From Mesorhizobium jarvisii (GTDB lineage Bacteria > Pseudomonadota > Alphaproteobacteria > Rhizobiales > Rhizobiaceae): a stretch of 64,000 nt of DNA. Both the position numbers and the translations under genes were made by a program. Of the stretch, positions 8,272 to 16,288 are shown one piece after another. The stretch covers positions 434,001 through 498,000 of the forward strand of contig NZ_QZXA01000001.1 of NCBI RefSeq assembly GCF_003601985.1. Direction: 5' to 3'. The stretch's first letter is position 1; the number at the start of each line of letters is the position of its first letter. Under the pieces are notes generated by a model, which had not been told where the DNA came from, searched no databases, and saw only the letters and a list, made by a program, of their open reading frames with translations.

Positions 8272-9551
8272 GCCAGGCGACGGACAGGCTGGCGATAATC
8301 GCGACGCGCCGTGCGGCCGGCGAACGCAGCGGCATCGCCTCGATCTGCTCGGCCCATCCGCTGGTCATCGAGGCGGCGCTGCGCCATGGCAAGGCGCGCG
8401 ACGCCGACGTGCTGATCGAGGCCACCTGCAACCAGGTGAACCACGAAGGCGGTTATACCGGCATGACACCAGCGGATTTCCGACGCTTCGTCGAGACGAT
8501 CGCTGGCAAGATCGGATTTTCCCTCGACAGGCTGGTGCTCGGCGGCGATCATCTCGGCCCCAATCCGTGGAAGCATCTGCCAGCGTTCGAGGCCATGGCC
8601 AAGGCTTCGCGCATGGTCGACGCCTATGCCGAGGCCGGTTTCACCAAGATCCATCTCGATGCCAGCATGGGCTGCGCCGGCGAAGGTGCCGCACCGTCCG
8701 ATGCGACGATCGCCGCGCGCGCCGCCGAACTGGCCGAGGTGGCGGAGGCCGCCGCCGAACGAACGGGCGGCACAAAGCCTGTCTATGTCATCGGCACCGA
8801 AGTGCCGGTGCCGGGCGGCGCCCTGGAAGCGATGGACCATCTGGCGGTGACGACGCCCGAAGCGGCACGAGAGACGGTGCGTCTCCACCGCGATGCCTTC
8901 AGCCGGCGAGGCCTCGACCAGGCCTTTTCGCGCGCGCTCGGCGTCGTCGTGCAGCCGGGCGTCGAATTCGGCAATGCCGAGGTGATCACCTATAAACCGG
9001 AACGCGCCCGAGCATTGGCCGGCACGTTGCGGGATCTGCCGCAATTCGTCTTCGAGGCGCATTCGACCGATTACCAGCCGGTCTCGGCTCTGACCGCGCT
9101 GGTCGATGACGGCTTCGCCATTCTCAAGGTCGGGCCATGGCTGACCTTCGCGCTGCGCGAAGCATTTTATGGCCTGAGCCATATCGCCGACATTCTGGCT
9201 CCCGACCCGGCGCGCGAAAGCCTGCCGGCGGCGATGGAGCGCGTGATGCTGGCAGCGCCGGGCAATTGGAAGAATTACTACCACGGCTCCGAGCCAGAGC
9301 AGCGGATCGAACGCCACTTCTCCTACAGCGACCGCATCCGCTACTATTGGCCGGCGCCGGCGGCACAGCACGCGACGGAAGCGCTGATGCACGCGCTCGG
9401 CGACCGCGACATCCCCCTGCCCCTCATCAGCCAGTATCTCGGCCATCTCGACGGCGCGGTGGCGAACGGGTCCGCGGCGCCAAAGGCCGGGGAGTTGCTG
9501 ATCGCCAGCGTGACAGAAGTTCTCGACATCTACGCCAGCGCAACCGGCTGA
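8268..9551 (+). CDS. kbaZ: Tagatose-bisphosphate aldolase non-catalytic subunit family (KbaZ/GatZ)
   Basis: Protein of 427 aa in the KbaZ/GatZ family, recognised from GIASICSAHPLVIEAALR, EATCNQVNHEGGYTGM and GGDHLGPNPW. In enterobacteria KbaZ/GatZ stabilises the class II aldolase KbaY/GatY, which cleaves tagatose-1,6-bisphosphate to DHAP and glyceraldehyde-3-phosphate. No KbaY/GatY gene is visible in the window, so the partner is encoded elsewhere or this protein acts alone. It is coupled to the upstream PfkB kinase. Family assignment is firm; the exact substrate is inferred. Confidence 0.85.
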   Translation: MSQATDRLAIIATRRAAGERSGIASICSAHPLVIEAALRHGKARDADVLIEATCNQVNHEGGYTGMTPADFRRFVETIAGKIGFSLDRLVLGGDHLGPNPWKHLPAFEAMAKASRMVDAYAEAGFTKIHLDASMGCAGEGAAPSDATIAARAAELAEVAEAAAERTGGTKPVYVIGTEVPVPGGALEAMDHLAVTTPEAARETVRLHRDAFSRRGLDQAFSRALGVVVQPGVEFGNAEVITYKPERARALAGTLRDLPQFVFEAHSTDYQPVSALTALVDDGFAILKVGPWLTFALREAFYGLSHIADILAPDPARESLPAAMERVMLAAPGNWKNYYHGSEPEQRIERHFSYSDRIRYYWPAPAAQHATEALMHALGDRDIPLPLISQYLGHLDGAVANGSAAPKAGELLIASVTEVLDIYASATG

Positions 9552-9624
9552 TCCGCCGGTTACGGCTTCGGTACAAGGCCAGCGCCGCCCAGCCCTGCGC
9601 CCCTATTCCAGATCGCGGTGCGCG

Positions 9625-9647
9625 TTGGGGAGGCATCGCCTCCCCAA
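9625..9647. terminator. Bidirectional-type hairpin between convergent genes
   Basis: TTGGGGAGGC and GCCTCCCCAA form a perfect 10-bp stem with a 3-base loop, midway between the end of the KbaZ-like gene and the end of the convergent SIS gene. It is well placed to end transcription from both sides. Confidence 0.65.
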
Positions 9648-9657
9648 TCTCGGAATA

Positions 9658-10449
9658 TCACTCCCCGCGCATTGTCGCCTGGAAGGTCGGCAGGTGCTTC
9701 TTCTGCGCTTCCAGCATGCGTTCGCGGTAGACGCCGTAGATGACGTCGGTGTCGTGCAGCGTCACGCCCGCAATCGTCGGCGAGGCGAAGACCGGCAGTT
9801 CGATGCCGCGCTTGGCGAGCTGCTCGGCGGTGCGCGCGATCAGTTCGTGCGCCAGGATCATGGCGAGCACCGTCGACGAGCCGGAAACCGGACGGCTCCA
9901 GCCTTCGACCGGCACGATGGCGTCCTCGATCGGCGAGCACGTGTCGATGACGAGGTCCGCCGCATCCGCCAACCGCTTGCCGGAGGAGTGCGTCGCCGGC
10001 TTGTCCAAATTGTTCTTGCTGGTCACCGCGACGACGAAAATGCCGCGCTTCTTGGCATAGAGCGCGGTGTCGATGCCGGAGGAGTTGCGGCCGCTATGGC
10101 CGAAGATGATGATCGAGTCGCCCTTGTTGAGCGGCTGGTGGTCGAGGAATTTCTCGGCGTATTTCTCCGTCCGCTCCAGCCACAAGAGCTCGCGCACGCC
10201 GCCGGCGCCGAGCACGTTGTGCCACATGACACGCGGGTCGGTCAGCGGGTTGAAGCCGACATAGCTGCCGTAGCGAGGGAACACTTCCTGAACCGGCAGC
10301 ACCGAATGGCCCGAACCGTAGAGATGGACCAGCCCGCCACCTTCGAGCGAGTCGGCAAAGCGGCTGGCGGCCTGGCCGAAGGCCTCTTCATTGGCTTTTG
10401 CCGCCTGATCGATAAGGGCGGTGAGACGGTGGATGTAGAGATCGGACAC
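9658..10449 (-). CDS. SIS-domain sugar-phosphate-binding protein (UPF0309-like)
   Basis: Protein of 263 aa with a sugar isomerase (SIS) fold. The phosphosugar-binding segments are LYGSGHSVLPVQEVF and IIIFGHSGRNSSGID. The start is GTG 10449 behind AGGAG with seven-base spacing. It is the last gene of a leftward run that includes GntR, ROK, PIG-L and ABC transporter genes. Family members bind or isomerise phosphorylated amino sugars. In this context it could be an amino-sugar-phosphate isomerase/deaminase or a sensor. Catalysis is not shown by any residue I can identify. Confidence 0.8.
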   Translation of the reverse strand: MSDLYIHRLTALIDQAAKANEEAFGQAASRFADSLEGGGLVHLYGSGHSVLPVQEVFPRYGSYVGFNPLTDPRVMWHNVLGAGGVRELLWLERTEKYAEKFLDHQPLNKGDSIIIFGHSGRNSSGIDTALYAKKRGIFVVAVTSKNNLDKPATHSSGKRLADAADLVIDTCSPIEDAIVPVEGWSRPVSGSSTVLAMILAHELIARTAEQLAKRGIELPVFASPTIAGVTLHDTDVIYGVYRERMLEAQKKHLPTFQATMRGE

Positions 10450-10485
10450 TTGGGTACTCCTGTTGATATCTAGGCTTGGAAAGGA

Positions 10486-11256
10486 TCAGCTTCTGGGGGT
10501 TGACGGGACGCGGCCGGCGCGCAGCGTCGAACGGATTTCATAGCGGTCGCCCCGCATGATCGAGACGGTGAATTCGAACGGGCCGCGCTCGTCGGTGGTG
10601 ATGCGCTCGACGACGAAAGCGGGGCTGCCGGCCGGGAGATCGAGCAGTTCGGCATCCGCCGCGCCGACGGCACCGACGCGGTAATTCTCGCGCGCGGCCA
10701 CCGGTACGATGCCGTAATGGCGCTCCAGCGCCTCGTAGAGCGAGCCCTGCAGCAGGCCGGCGTCGAGGAAGCCCGGCACGCGCACGGCCGACAGCTGCGC
10801 CGTCTGGATACCGATCGGCTCATTGTTGCCCAGTCTCAGCCGCCGGATGCGCACCACCGGATCACCCTCCTCGATCTCCAGCGCGCCGGCGGCGGCGGCA
10901 TTGGCGGTGGTGAGGCTGCAATCGAGAAGGCGCGAGCCGGCGACCACGCCCATATTGCCCATCTCCTGGGTGAAGCTGGTCAGCTCGCGGGTGCCGGCGA
11001 CCAGCGTGGTCGAGCGCACGAAGGTGCCGCGGCCATGTTCGCGGCGCAGCAGCCCGGCCTCCTCGAGATTGCGCAAGGCATGGCGCAAAGTGATGCGGCT
11101 CACGCCGAACAAGGCGCACAGCCTGTCTTCGGCCGGGATCTGGTCGCCCGTTGCCCATTCGCCGCTCTTGACGATGGCGCGGATCGCCTCCTCGACCTGA
11201 TACCAGAGCGGCTCCGGCCTTCTGCGGTCCGGCTGCTGAAAGCTCGCTTCGCTCAT
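10486..11256 (-). CDS. GntR-family regulator, HutC/UTRA subfamily
   Basis: Regulator of 256 aa. The N-terminal winged helix includes PLWYQVEEAIRAIVKSG and the helix-turn-helix GVSRITLRHALRNLEEAG. The C-terminal UTRA effector domain follows. ATG 11256 overlaps the ROK-family stop as ATGA, which decides the start over an in-frame codon at 11271. HutC-type regulators near ROK, deacetylase and SIS genes (NagR/YvoA-like) usually sense phosphorylated amino sugars. Candidate operators lie at 16050-16164 in the divergent promoter of the two ABC systems. Confidence 0.88.
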   Translation of the reverse strand: MSEASFQQPDRRRPEPLWYQVEEAIRAIVKSGEWATGDQIPAEDRLCALFGVSRITLRHALRNLEEAGLLRREHGRGTFVRSTTLVAGTRELTSFTQEMGNMGVVAGSRLLDCSLTTANAAAAGALEIEEGDPVVRIRRLRLGNNEPIGIQTAQLSAVRVPGFLDAGLLQGSLYEALERHYGIVPVAARENYRVGAVGAADAELLDLPAGSPAFVVERITTDERGPFEFTVSIMRGDRYEIRSTLRAGRVPSTPRS

Positions 11257-12128
11257 CGCACCTGCCTCCACCCTTCCCCCACACGGCCGGCCAGCGCCGC
11301 GCCGACAAGTCCCGCATCCGGGCCGAAATGGCCGGGCTGGATCTCAATGCCGCGCAAATGCGAGGGCAACTGACGGCGCAGTGCCGCGAGCAGCGGCGGG
11401 CGCATCACGTCCAGCGCCTCGGCCAGCCCGCCTGAAATCAGCACCGCCTGCGGGTCGAGCAGCGCCACCGCGCCGGCAAGCGCCGTGCCGATCTGGCGTG
11501 CCGGCACTTCAAGCAAGGTCTGCGCGGCGAGCTCGCCGGCGCGGGCAGCGGCGATCAGCTGGCGGCTGTCGGCGAGCCCGATCTGGCCGGCAAGCGCATC
11601 GAGCGCCCTGCCGGAAGCGGCACGCTCCAGCCAGCCGCTGCGCTCCGCGCCATGGTCCCTGATGTCGGCGCACGCCCAGCCGAACGAACAGGCGCCGCCA
11701 TGCGCGCCGGCAACGATACGGCCATTGGCCAGCACCGCCGAGCCGATGCCGGTGCCGATGGCCAGCAGGATCGCGTCCGACATGCCTTTCGCGCTGCCTT
11801 CGACGGCTTCGGCCAGCAGCGCGATCTGCGCGTCATTGCCAAGCGCGATGCGCAGGCCCGGAAACAGCGCCTGGAGGTCGACGCCGTCGAGGAATGGCAG
11901 GTTCGGAATCCAGCGGCAGGCCGAGCCCTCGACCAGCCCCGGCACCGCAATGCCAAGCGCCTCGACCGAGCCGGCTTCCGCGCACAGTGCGTTGATGCGG
12001 GCGACAAGAGCATCGAGGCTTGCCGGCGCCAGCTCACGGCTCAGCACCTTCAACGCGCTGATGTCGCCGGTCGAGATGGCGGCGCGCAGATTGGTGCCGC
12101 CGAGATCGATGGCCAGAACCCGCGTCAT
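11253..12128 (-). CDS. ROK-family protein with degenerate zinc site
   Basis: Protein of 291 aa with the ROK/ASKHA nucleotide fold: DLGGTN at residues 8-13, a conserved catalytic-type Asp99 in LGNDAQ, and AIGTGIGSA. Canonical ROK kinases have GxLGH and CxCGxxGCxE for sugar and zinc binding. Here the region reads GACSFGW then RDHGAERSGWLE, so the usual Glu, His and zinc Cys residues are missing. It is coupled by ATGA to both neighbours. It may be an amino-sugar or other sugar kinase that works without zinc, or a divergent relative. Confidence 0.82.
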   Translation of the reverse strand: MTRVLAIDLGGTNLRAAISTGDISALKVLSRELAPASLDALVARINALCAEAGSVEALGIAVPGLVEGSACRWIPNLPFLDGVDLQALFPGLRIALGNDAQIALLAEAVEGSAKGMSDAILLAIGTGIGSAVLANGRIVAGAHGGACSFGWACADIRDHGAERSGWLERAASGRALDALAGQIGLADSRQLIAAARAGELAAQTLLEVPARQIGTALAGAVALLDPQAVLISGGLAEALDVMRPPLLAALRRQLPSHLRGIEIQPGHFGPDAGLVGAALAGRVGEGWRQVR

Positions 12129-12865
12129 CGGCCCGACCCTTTGCCGAACGGTGGCGAGAACAGGCCGCTGCCGGCATTCCAGGAATGCGATGCCGCCGCG
12201 AAAGCCTGGGCATGGCGCGTGCCGCGCAGGCAGCCGCGCAGGCGGTAGAGCGCGCTGTAATAGTCGACATAGGGAAAGCTGCTCAAGCCTCGCGCCAGCT
12301 CATATTCCTTGACCGCCCCGGTCCAGGCCTCGAAGCCGTCACTGACATCGACAAGATGCTCCGGGCGAAAACCGTCATCGTCCTCCCAGTTCTCGCCGAA
12401 CAAGAGCAGCTGCGGCGTATGCGCCGCATGGTCGCTGGCAATGGTCGGCAGCGCGGCGAAGAAGATGCCGGTCTGCGTGAGATGCGCCGCGGCGCGATGG
12501 TCCTTGTGCCAGCTGCCATGCCAATGGGTGATGACGATCTCGGGTTTCAGCTCGCGAATGACCTCGCACACTTTCAGCGCCGTCTCGTCGTTGGAAGGCA
12601 AGAAGGCATCGCGCAGCCCAAGACTGCGCAGCGTGACCCCAAGGCGCGCGGCCGCCCTGCCCGCTTCTTCTTGCTTCTGCACGCAATAATTCTCGGGGAT
12701 CAAACAGGGATGGCCCTGTTCGCCCATGGTCAAGTGCAGAAAGGTTACCGCGGCACCACGCTTCACGGCGGCCGCAGCCAGCGGCCCGGCGATCACCTCG
12801 GCATCGAAGGCATGCGCGCCGATCACCAGGATGGAGTGCGCGGCGTAGATCCTGTCCTCGATCAT
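12125..12865 (-). CDS. PIG-L/LmbE-family deacetylase-like protein with altered active site
   Basis: Protein of 246 aa. ATG 12865 overlaps the upstream permease stop; longer open frame beyond it is out-of-frame permease DNA. PIG-L zinc deacetylases use AHPDDxE, where the second residue after Pro is the general base. Here residues 17-23 read AHAFDAE: the zinc-binding His18 and Asp21 are kept, but the base Asp is Phe20. The distal KDHRAAAH segment with the third zinc His is present. With permeases, ROK and SIS neighbours, deacetylation of an N-acetylated sugar is the simplest reading. A hydratase-type activity, as in GalB/LigY variants of this fold, is the alternative. Confidence 0.82.
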   Translation of the reverse strand: MIEDRIYAAHSILVIGAHAFDAEVIAGPLAAAAVKRGAAVTFLHLTMGEQGHPCLIPENYCVQKQEEAGRAAARLGVTLRSLGLRDAFLPSNDETALKVCEVIRELKPEIVITHWHGSWHKDHRAAAHLTQTGIFFAALPTIASDHAAHTPQLLLFGENWEDDDGFRPEHLVDVSDGFEAWTGAVKEYELARGLSSFPYVDYYSALYRLRGCLRGTRHAQAFAAASHSWNAGSGLFSPPFGKGSGR

Positions 12866-13719
12866 TTCATGCCTCCCCCGGCGCCGACGCCCTCGCGAAT
12901 CTGGCGCGCCAGCAGACAATACATGATCAGGATGGGCGCCATGGAGATCGCCAGCGAAGCGAACACCAGGCCCCAATCGGTGCGGAACTGGCCGACGAAT
13001 ACACTGATCGCCAGCGGCACCGTCTTGTGGCGATCGTCGAAGATGAAGATCAGCGGGAAGAAGAAATCGTTCCAGACCGCGATCGCGGTGAAGATGGCGA
13101 CGATGGACACCGCCGGCTTCACCATCGGCAGGATGATCTGGAACAGGATGCGGACTTCGCCGGCGCCATCCATGCGCGCCGCCTCGTCGAGTTCGGAGGG
13201 CAGTACGCGCATGAAATTGGCGAAGATGAAGACAGCGAAGGGAATGCGGATCGCCGAATAGACCAGGATCAGCCCGGTCAGTGAATCCAAGAGGCCGAGA
13301 TTGCGCATGAGCGTGAACAGTTCGACCGAGGCCAGCCTGATCGGCAGCATGATGCCGGACAGGAACAGGCCGAGCATGACGGCGTTCCAGCCGAGCCGAT
13401 AGCGGCTCAGCGGATAGGCGGCCATGGCCGAGACGACGATGGTGAGCACCACCGCACCGCCGGTGACGATCAGGCTGTTGATGAAATTGTGGCCGAGATC
13501 GGCGCGCGTCCAGGCGTTGACGAAATTGTCGAGAGCCCAGCTTTGCGGCAGGCCAAGCCGGGTGGCGTAGATCTCGGCTGTGGTCTTGAAGCAGGAGACG
13601 ACGAGGATGTAGAGCGGCAACAGCACAGCCGCCGTCCACACGGCCAACACCGTCCAGCCGGGCAGCCGCGCCAATTGCCGAGAGATCGCCGCCCTGTCTG
13701 AAATCGCCAGCGCGCTCAT
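12862..13719 (-). CDS. Sugar ABC transporter permease, MalG type
   Basis: Inner-membrane permease of 285 aa with about six hydrophobic helices and the EAA loop ELDEAARMDGAGEVRILFQI before the last helices, as in CUT1 systems. ATG 13719 overlaps the MalF-type stop as ATGA, and the end overlaps the PIG-L start. It forms a heterodimer with the upstream permease. No ATPase gene accompanies it. Confidence 0.93.
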   Translation of the reverse strand: MSALAISDRAAISRQLARLPGWTVLAVWTAAVLLPLYILVVSCFKTTAEIYATRLGLPQSWALDNFVNAWTRADLGHNFINSLIVTGGAVVLTIVVSAMAAYPLSRYRLGWNAVMLGLFLSGIMLPIRLASVELFTLMRNLGLLDSLTGLILVYSAIRIPFAVFIFANFMRVLPSELDEAARMDGAGEVRILFQIILPMVKPAVSIVAIFTAIAVWNDFFFPLIFIFDDRHKTVPLAISVFVGQFRTDWGLVFASLAISMAPILIMYCLLARQIREGVGAGGGMK

Positions 13720-14648
13720 AGCTGCACCGTGCGGCGGTCGAAGAAGCGCAGCATCATCAGCGTGCCGATGCTGAGGATCAGAAACAGTAGGGTGCCCAGC
13801 GCCAGCGCCAGACCGATATCGGTGATGCCGACGGCGCCTTCCGCGCCGAAGGCCAGGCGGTAGAAATAGGTCACCAGCGTGTCGGTCGAATAGCTCGGAT
13901 TGCCCTGCACGCCCTGCATGACATAGACGATGTCGAACTGGTTGAAGGTGTTGATGAAGGATAGCGTCGTCAGCGTGCCCAGCGCCGGCATCAGCAGTGG
14001 CAGCGCGATCGAGAACAGCATGCGCGCATTGCCGGCGCCGTCGAGTTTCGCCGCCTCGAAGATCTGGCCGGAAATCTGCCGCAGACCGGCCGTGTAGATC
14101 AGCACCGGCAGGCCCATCCAGTTCCAGGCATCGACGGCGATCAGCATGGCGAGTGCGGTGTGGCTGTTGCCGAGCACGGTGAGGCTGCCCTGGTGCAGGC
14201 CAAGCCCATTCAGCGCCCATTCGACGACGCCGCCCGGCGCCAAAAGCAGCCGCCACAGTGCGCCGACGATGACCGGGCTCAGCACCGCCGGGAAGAAGAA
14301 GACCGACTGGAAGAAGGCGGCACCTTTGTCACGCAGGAACAGCAGCCAGGCAAACAAAAGCCCGATGCCGTTCTGGAAGACCATGATGCCGAGGAACCAG
14401 GCGGTGTTGTGCCAGAGCGCGCCATAGAGCCGCGCGCCGCTCGGGAAAACAAACAGCCGCGAGAAATTGGAAACGCCGGCGAACTCGACCATGCGCAGCC
14501 CCTTCCAGACGAAGACGCTGCCCCACAGCGACATCGCCAGCGGATAGAGAACGAACAAGGCATAGACCGCCAGCGCCGGCAGGATGAACAGCACGGCCAT
14601 GCGCTGCTGCGTGCGCTTCAGGCTGCTTGTGCGGCGAAAGGTGGTCAT
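13716..14648 (-). CDS. Sugar ABC transporter permease, MalF type
   Basis: Inner-membrane permease of 310 aa with about six helices and the EAA loop IFEAAKLDGAGNARMLFSI. It lies between the binding-protein gene (52-base gap containing a hairpin) and the MalG-type permease (ATGA overlap). It is the CUT1 partner of the latter. Substrate is inferred from neighbours to be an N-acetylated sugar or oligosaccharide. Confidence 0.92.
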   Translation of the reverse strand: MTTFRRTSSLKRTQQRMAVLFILPALAVYALFVLYPLAMSLWGSVFVWKGLRMVEFAGVSNFSRLFVFPSGARLYGALWHNTAWFLGIMVFQNGIGLLFAWLLFLRDKGAAFFQSVFFFPAVLSPVIVGALWRLLLAPGGVVEWALNGLGLHQGSLTVLGNSHTALAMLIAVDAWNWMGLPVLIYTAGLRQISGQIFEAAKLDGAGNARMLFSIALPLLMPALGTLTTLSFINTFNQFDIVYVMQGVQGNPSYSTDTLVTYFYRLAFGAEGAVGITDIGLALALGTLLFLILSIGTLMMLRFFDRRTVQL

Positions 14649-14671
14649 GCGCTGTTTGTGTCCGGACGAGA

Positions 14672-14694
14672 GGCCGGCCGCGATGCGGCCGACC
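14672..14694 (-). terminator. Intercistronic hairpin between binding protein and permease genes
   Basis: A 10-bp stem (one G-U pair on the coding-strand RNA) with a 3-base loop fills the 52-base gap after the solute-binding-protein stop. Hairpins here commonly stabilise the upstream message or partly terminate, giving more binding protein than permease. Confidence 0.5.
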
Positions 14695-14700
14695 GGCTCC

Positions 14701-15972
14701 CTACTGCTTCGGCTTGAACCAGGTGGCGACGGCGGCCTGCATGTCGGCCGCCAGTTTCTCCGGCGCGATGTTGCCTTCGACCATGTCGATGATCTCCGAC
14801 TGCAGCACAGAGGAGGCCGTCGGCGACTGCCAGCGGAAGCCGACCAGCGTCAGATAGGGCGTCGAATTCTTCGACATCGCCATCATCTCGGCCAGCACCG
14901 GATCCTTCACAGTGACATCGGTGCGGGCCGGCGGCCAGCCGAGTTCGTCGGCGAACATCTGCGCGAATTCGGCCGAGGCCATGAAGCCCAGCACCTTGGT
15001 CGCGGCTTCCTTGTTTTGACTCTCCGAGACCAGACCATACGAGCCGTCGGAGAAGGCCGAGGTGTAGAGCTTTGCCCCGGCATCGTCGGCCGGGAACGGG
15101 AAGATCGAGAATTTCAGCTTCGGGTTCTGCGCCTTGAAGCTGCCGTTCTCGAACGAGCCGCCGAGGAACATCGCGGCCTTGCCGCCGATGAACTGTTGCG
15201 TGGCAGTGGTGTAGTCGATGCCGGCGAAGCCATCGGGGAAATAGGGTTTCAAATCGGCGAAGCGCTTCAACGCCGCGACATAGCGCGGATCCTCGAAGGT
15301 CGCCTTGCCGGTCATCATCTCGTCGTAGAAGCCCGGGCCGTAGACGGTCGGGCCGATGACGCCGACGCCGATCTCCAGCTCCCAGGCCGAACCGTTGGCG
15401 CCGCCGGTGGCGACCGGCGTGATGCCGGCCGCCTTCAACTTCTCGCAAGCGGCGACGAAATCCTTGTAGGTCTTGGGGATCTCGATGCCCTGGGCGGCGA
15501 AAATATCCTGGTTGTAGAAGACGCCCATCATCGGCACCGAATAGGGCACGCCATAGAGCTTGCCGTCGGTGCGGCCGCGCGCGCCGCCCAGCGCGGCGTC
15601 CGCCATGTTCTTCAATTCGGGCACGCTGTCGTCGAGCGCGTCGAGATAGCCGGCGTCGACGAAGGGCTGCAATTCACCATAGGCCTTGAGCTGGGCGATG
15701 TCGGGGCCCCGGCCGCCGCGCAGGGCGGTGCTCAGACGGTTCTGGTAATCGGCGTCCGGCGTAAACTGGATGTCGACCTTGATGCCAGGGTTCTTCGCCT
15801 CGAAGGCATCGAAGATGCGGCGCATCGCGGCCTGGTCCTCGGTGCGCCAGCTCCACAGTGTCACCGTGCTGTCGGCCCTCGCCGGCAAGGCAGTGAAGAC
15901 GCCGGCGCAGGCGGCGGCAAGGCCGCCGATAAGGCCAAGGGCGGTACGTCGATGAAGTGAAAGCATGCTCAT
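14701..15972 (-). CDS. Extracellular sugar-binding protein (CUT1, MalE type)
   Basis: Periplasmic solute-binding protein of 423 aa. The signal peptide has Arg residues, a hydrophobic core LGLIGGLAAACAGVF and probable cleavage after ALPARA near residue 33. The mature part begins STVTLWSWRTEDQAAMR and contains the family segment NPGIKVDIQF. ATG 15972 lies behind GGGAGAC. It is the first gene of the leftward operon binding protein - two permeases - PIG-L - ROK - GntR - SIS, whose promoter lies in the 316-base divergent gap. Family is secure, ligand inferred. Confidence 0.92.
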   Translation of the reverse strand: MSMLSLHRRTALGLIGGLAAACAGVFTALPARADSTVTLWSWRTEDQAAMRRIFDAFEAKNPGIKVDIQFTPDADYQNRLSTALRGGRGPDIAQLKAYGELQPFVDAGYLDALDDSVPELKNMADAALGGARGRTDGKLYGVPYSVPMMGVFYNQDIFAAQGIEIPKTYKDFVAACEKLKAAGITPVATGGANGSAWELEIGVGVIGPTVYGPGFYDEMMTGKATFEDPRYVAALKRFADLKPYFPDGFAGIDYTTATQQFIGGKAAMFLGGSFENGSFKAQNPKLKFSIFPFPADDAGAKLYTSAFSDGSYGLVSESQNKEAATKVLGFMASAEFAQMFADELGWPPARTDVTVKDPVLAEMMAMSKNSTPYLTLVGFRWQSPTASSVLQSEIIDMVEGNIAPEKLAADMQAAVATWFKPKQ

Positions 15973-16288
15973 TGCCAGTCTCCCATTTTTTCTGTCCTTG
16001 GCGTCCCGCAGCGCCTCGACGCCGCGAGAGAGTCATTGGCTCAGGCAAAGTCATTATAACGACATAGCAGCATTCGCAAGAGGTCTGGCACGCCTCGGGC
16101 ATGGCGCCGTCAGGGAAGAACTAGTAGTTTCGTGCAATCAATATACTGTTTTATAACGATAAAATCTTCTTATTCGGCAGATCGAAGAAATCTGAAACCG
16201 GTCGATACCAAGCTTTTTCGCCGACGGGCTCTTGCGCCGCCGCCCGAACTTGTCATAACGTCATCGTGATCGATAGGGAGGATGAGGA
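15973..16288. promoter_or_regulatory. Divergent promoter region with two TTATAACGA operator-like sites
   Basis: This 316-base gap separates two divergent sugar ABC operons and holds no convincing gene. TTATAACGA occurs at 16054-16062 and 16151-16159. The first sits in a near-palindrome (GTCATTATAACGAC, 16050-16063), the second in TTTTAT-AACG-ATAAAA (16149-16164). Their spacing and AT-rich setting suit binding sites for the HutC-type regulator encoded in the leftward operon (inference). A GGGAGGATGAGG ribosome site for the rightward gene lies at the right end. Confidence 0.5.

Noticed and set aside
12866..13639. Upstream extension of the PIG-L frame
   Set aside because: The in-frame extension is the MalG-type permease DNA in another frame. 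The real start is ATG 12865, overlapping the permease stop.
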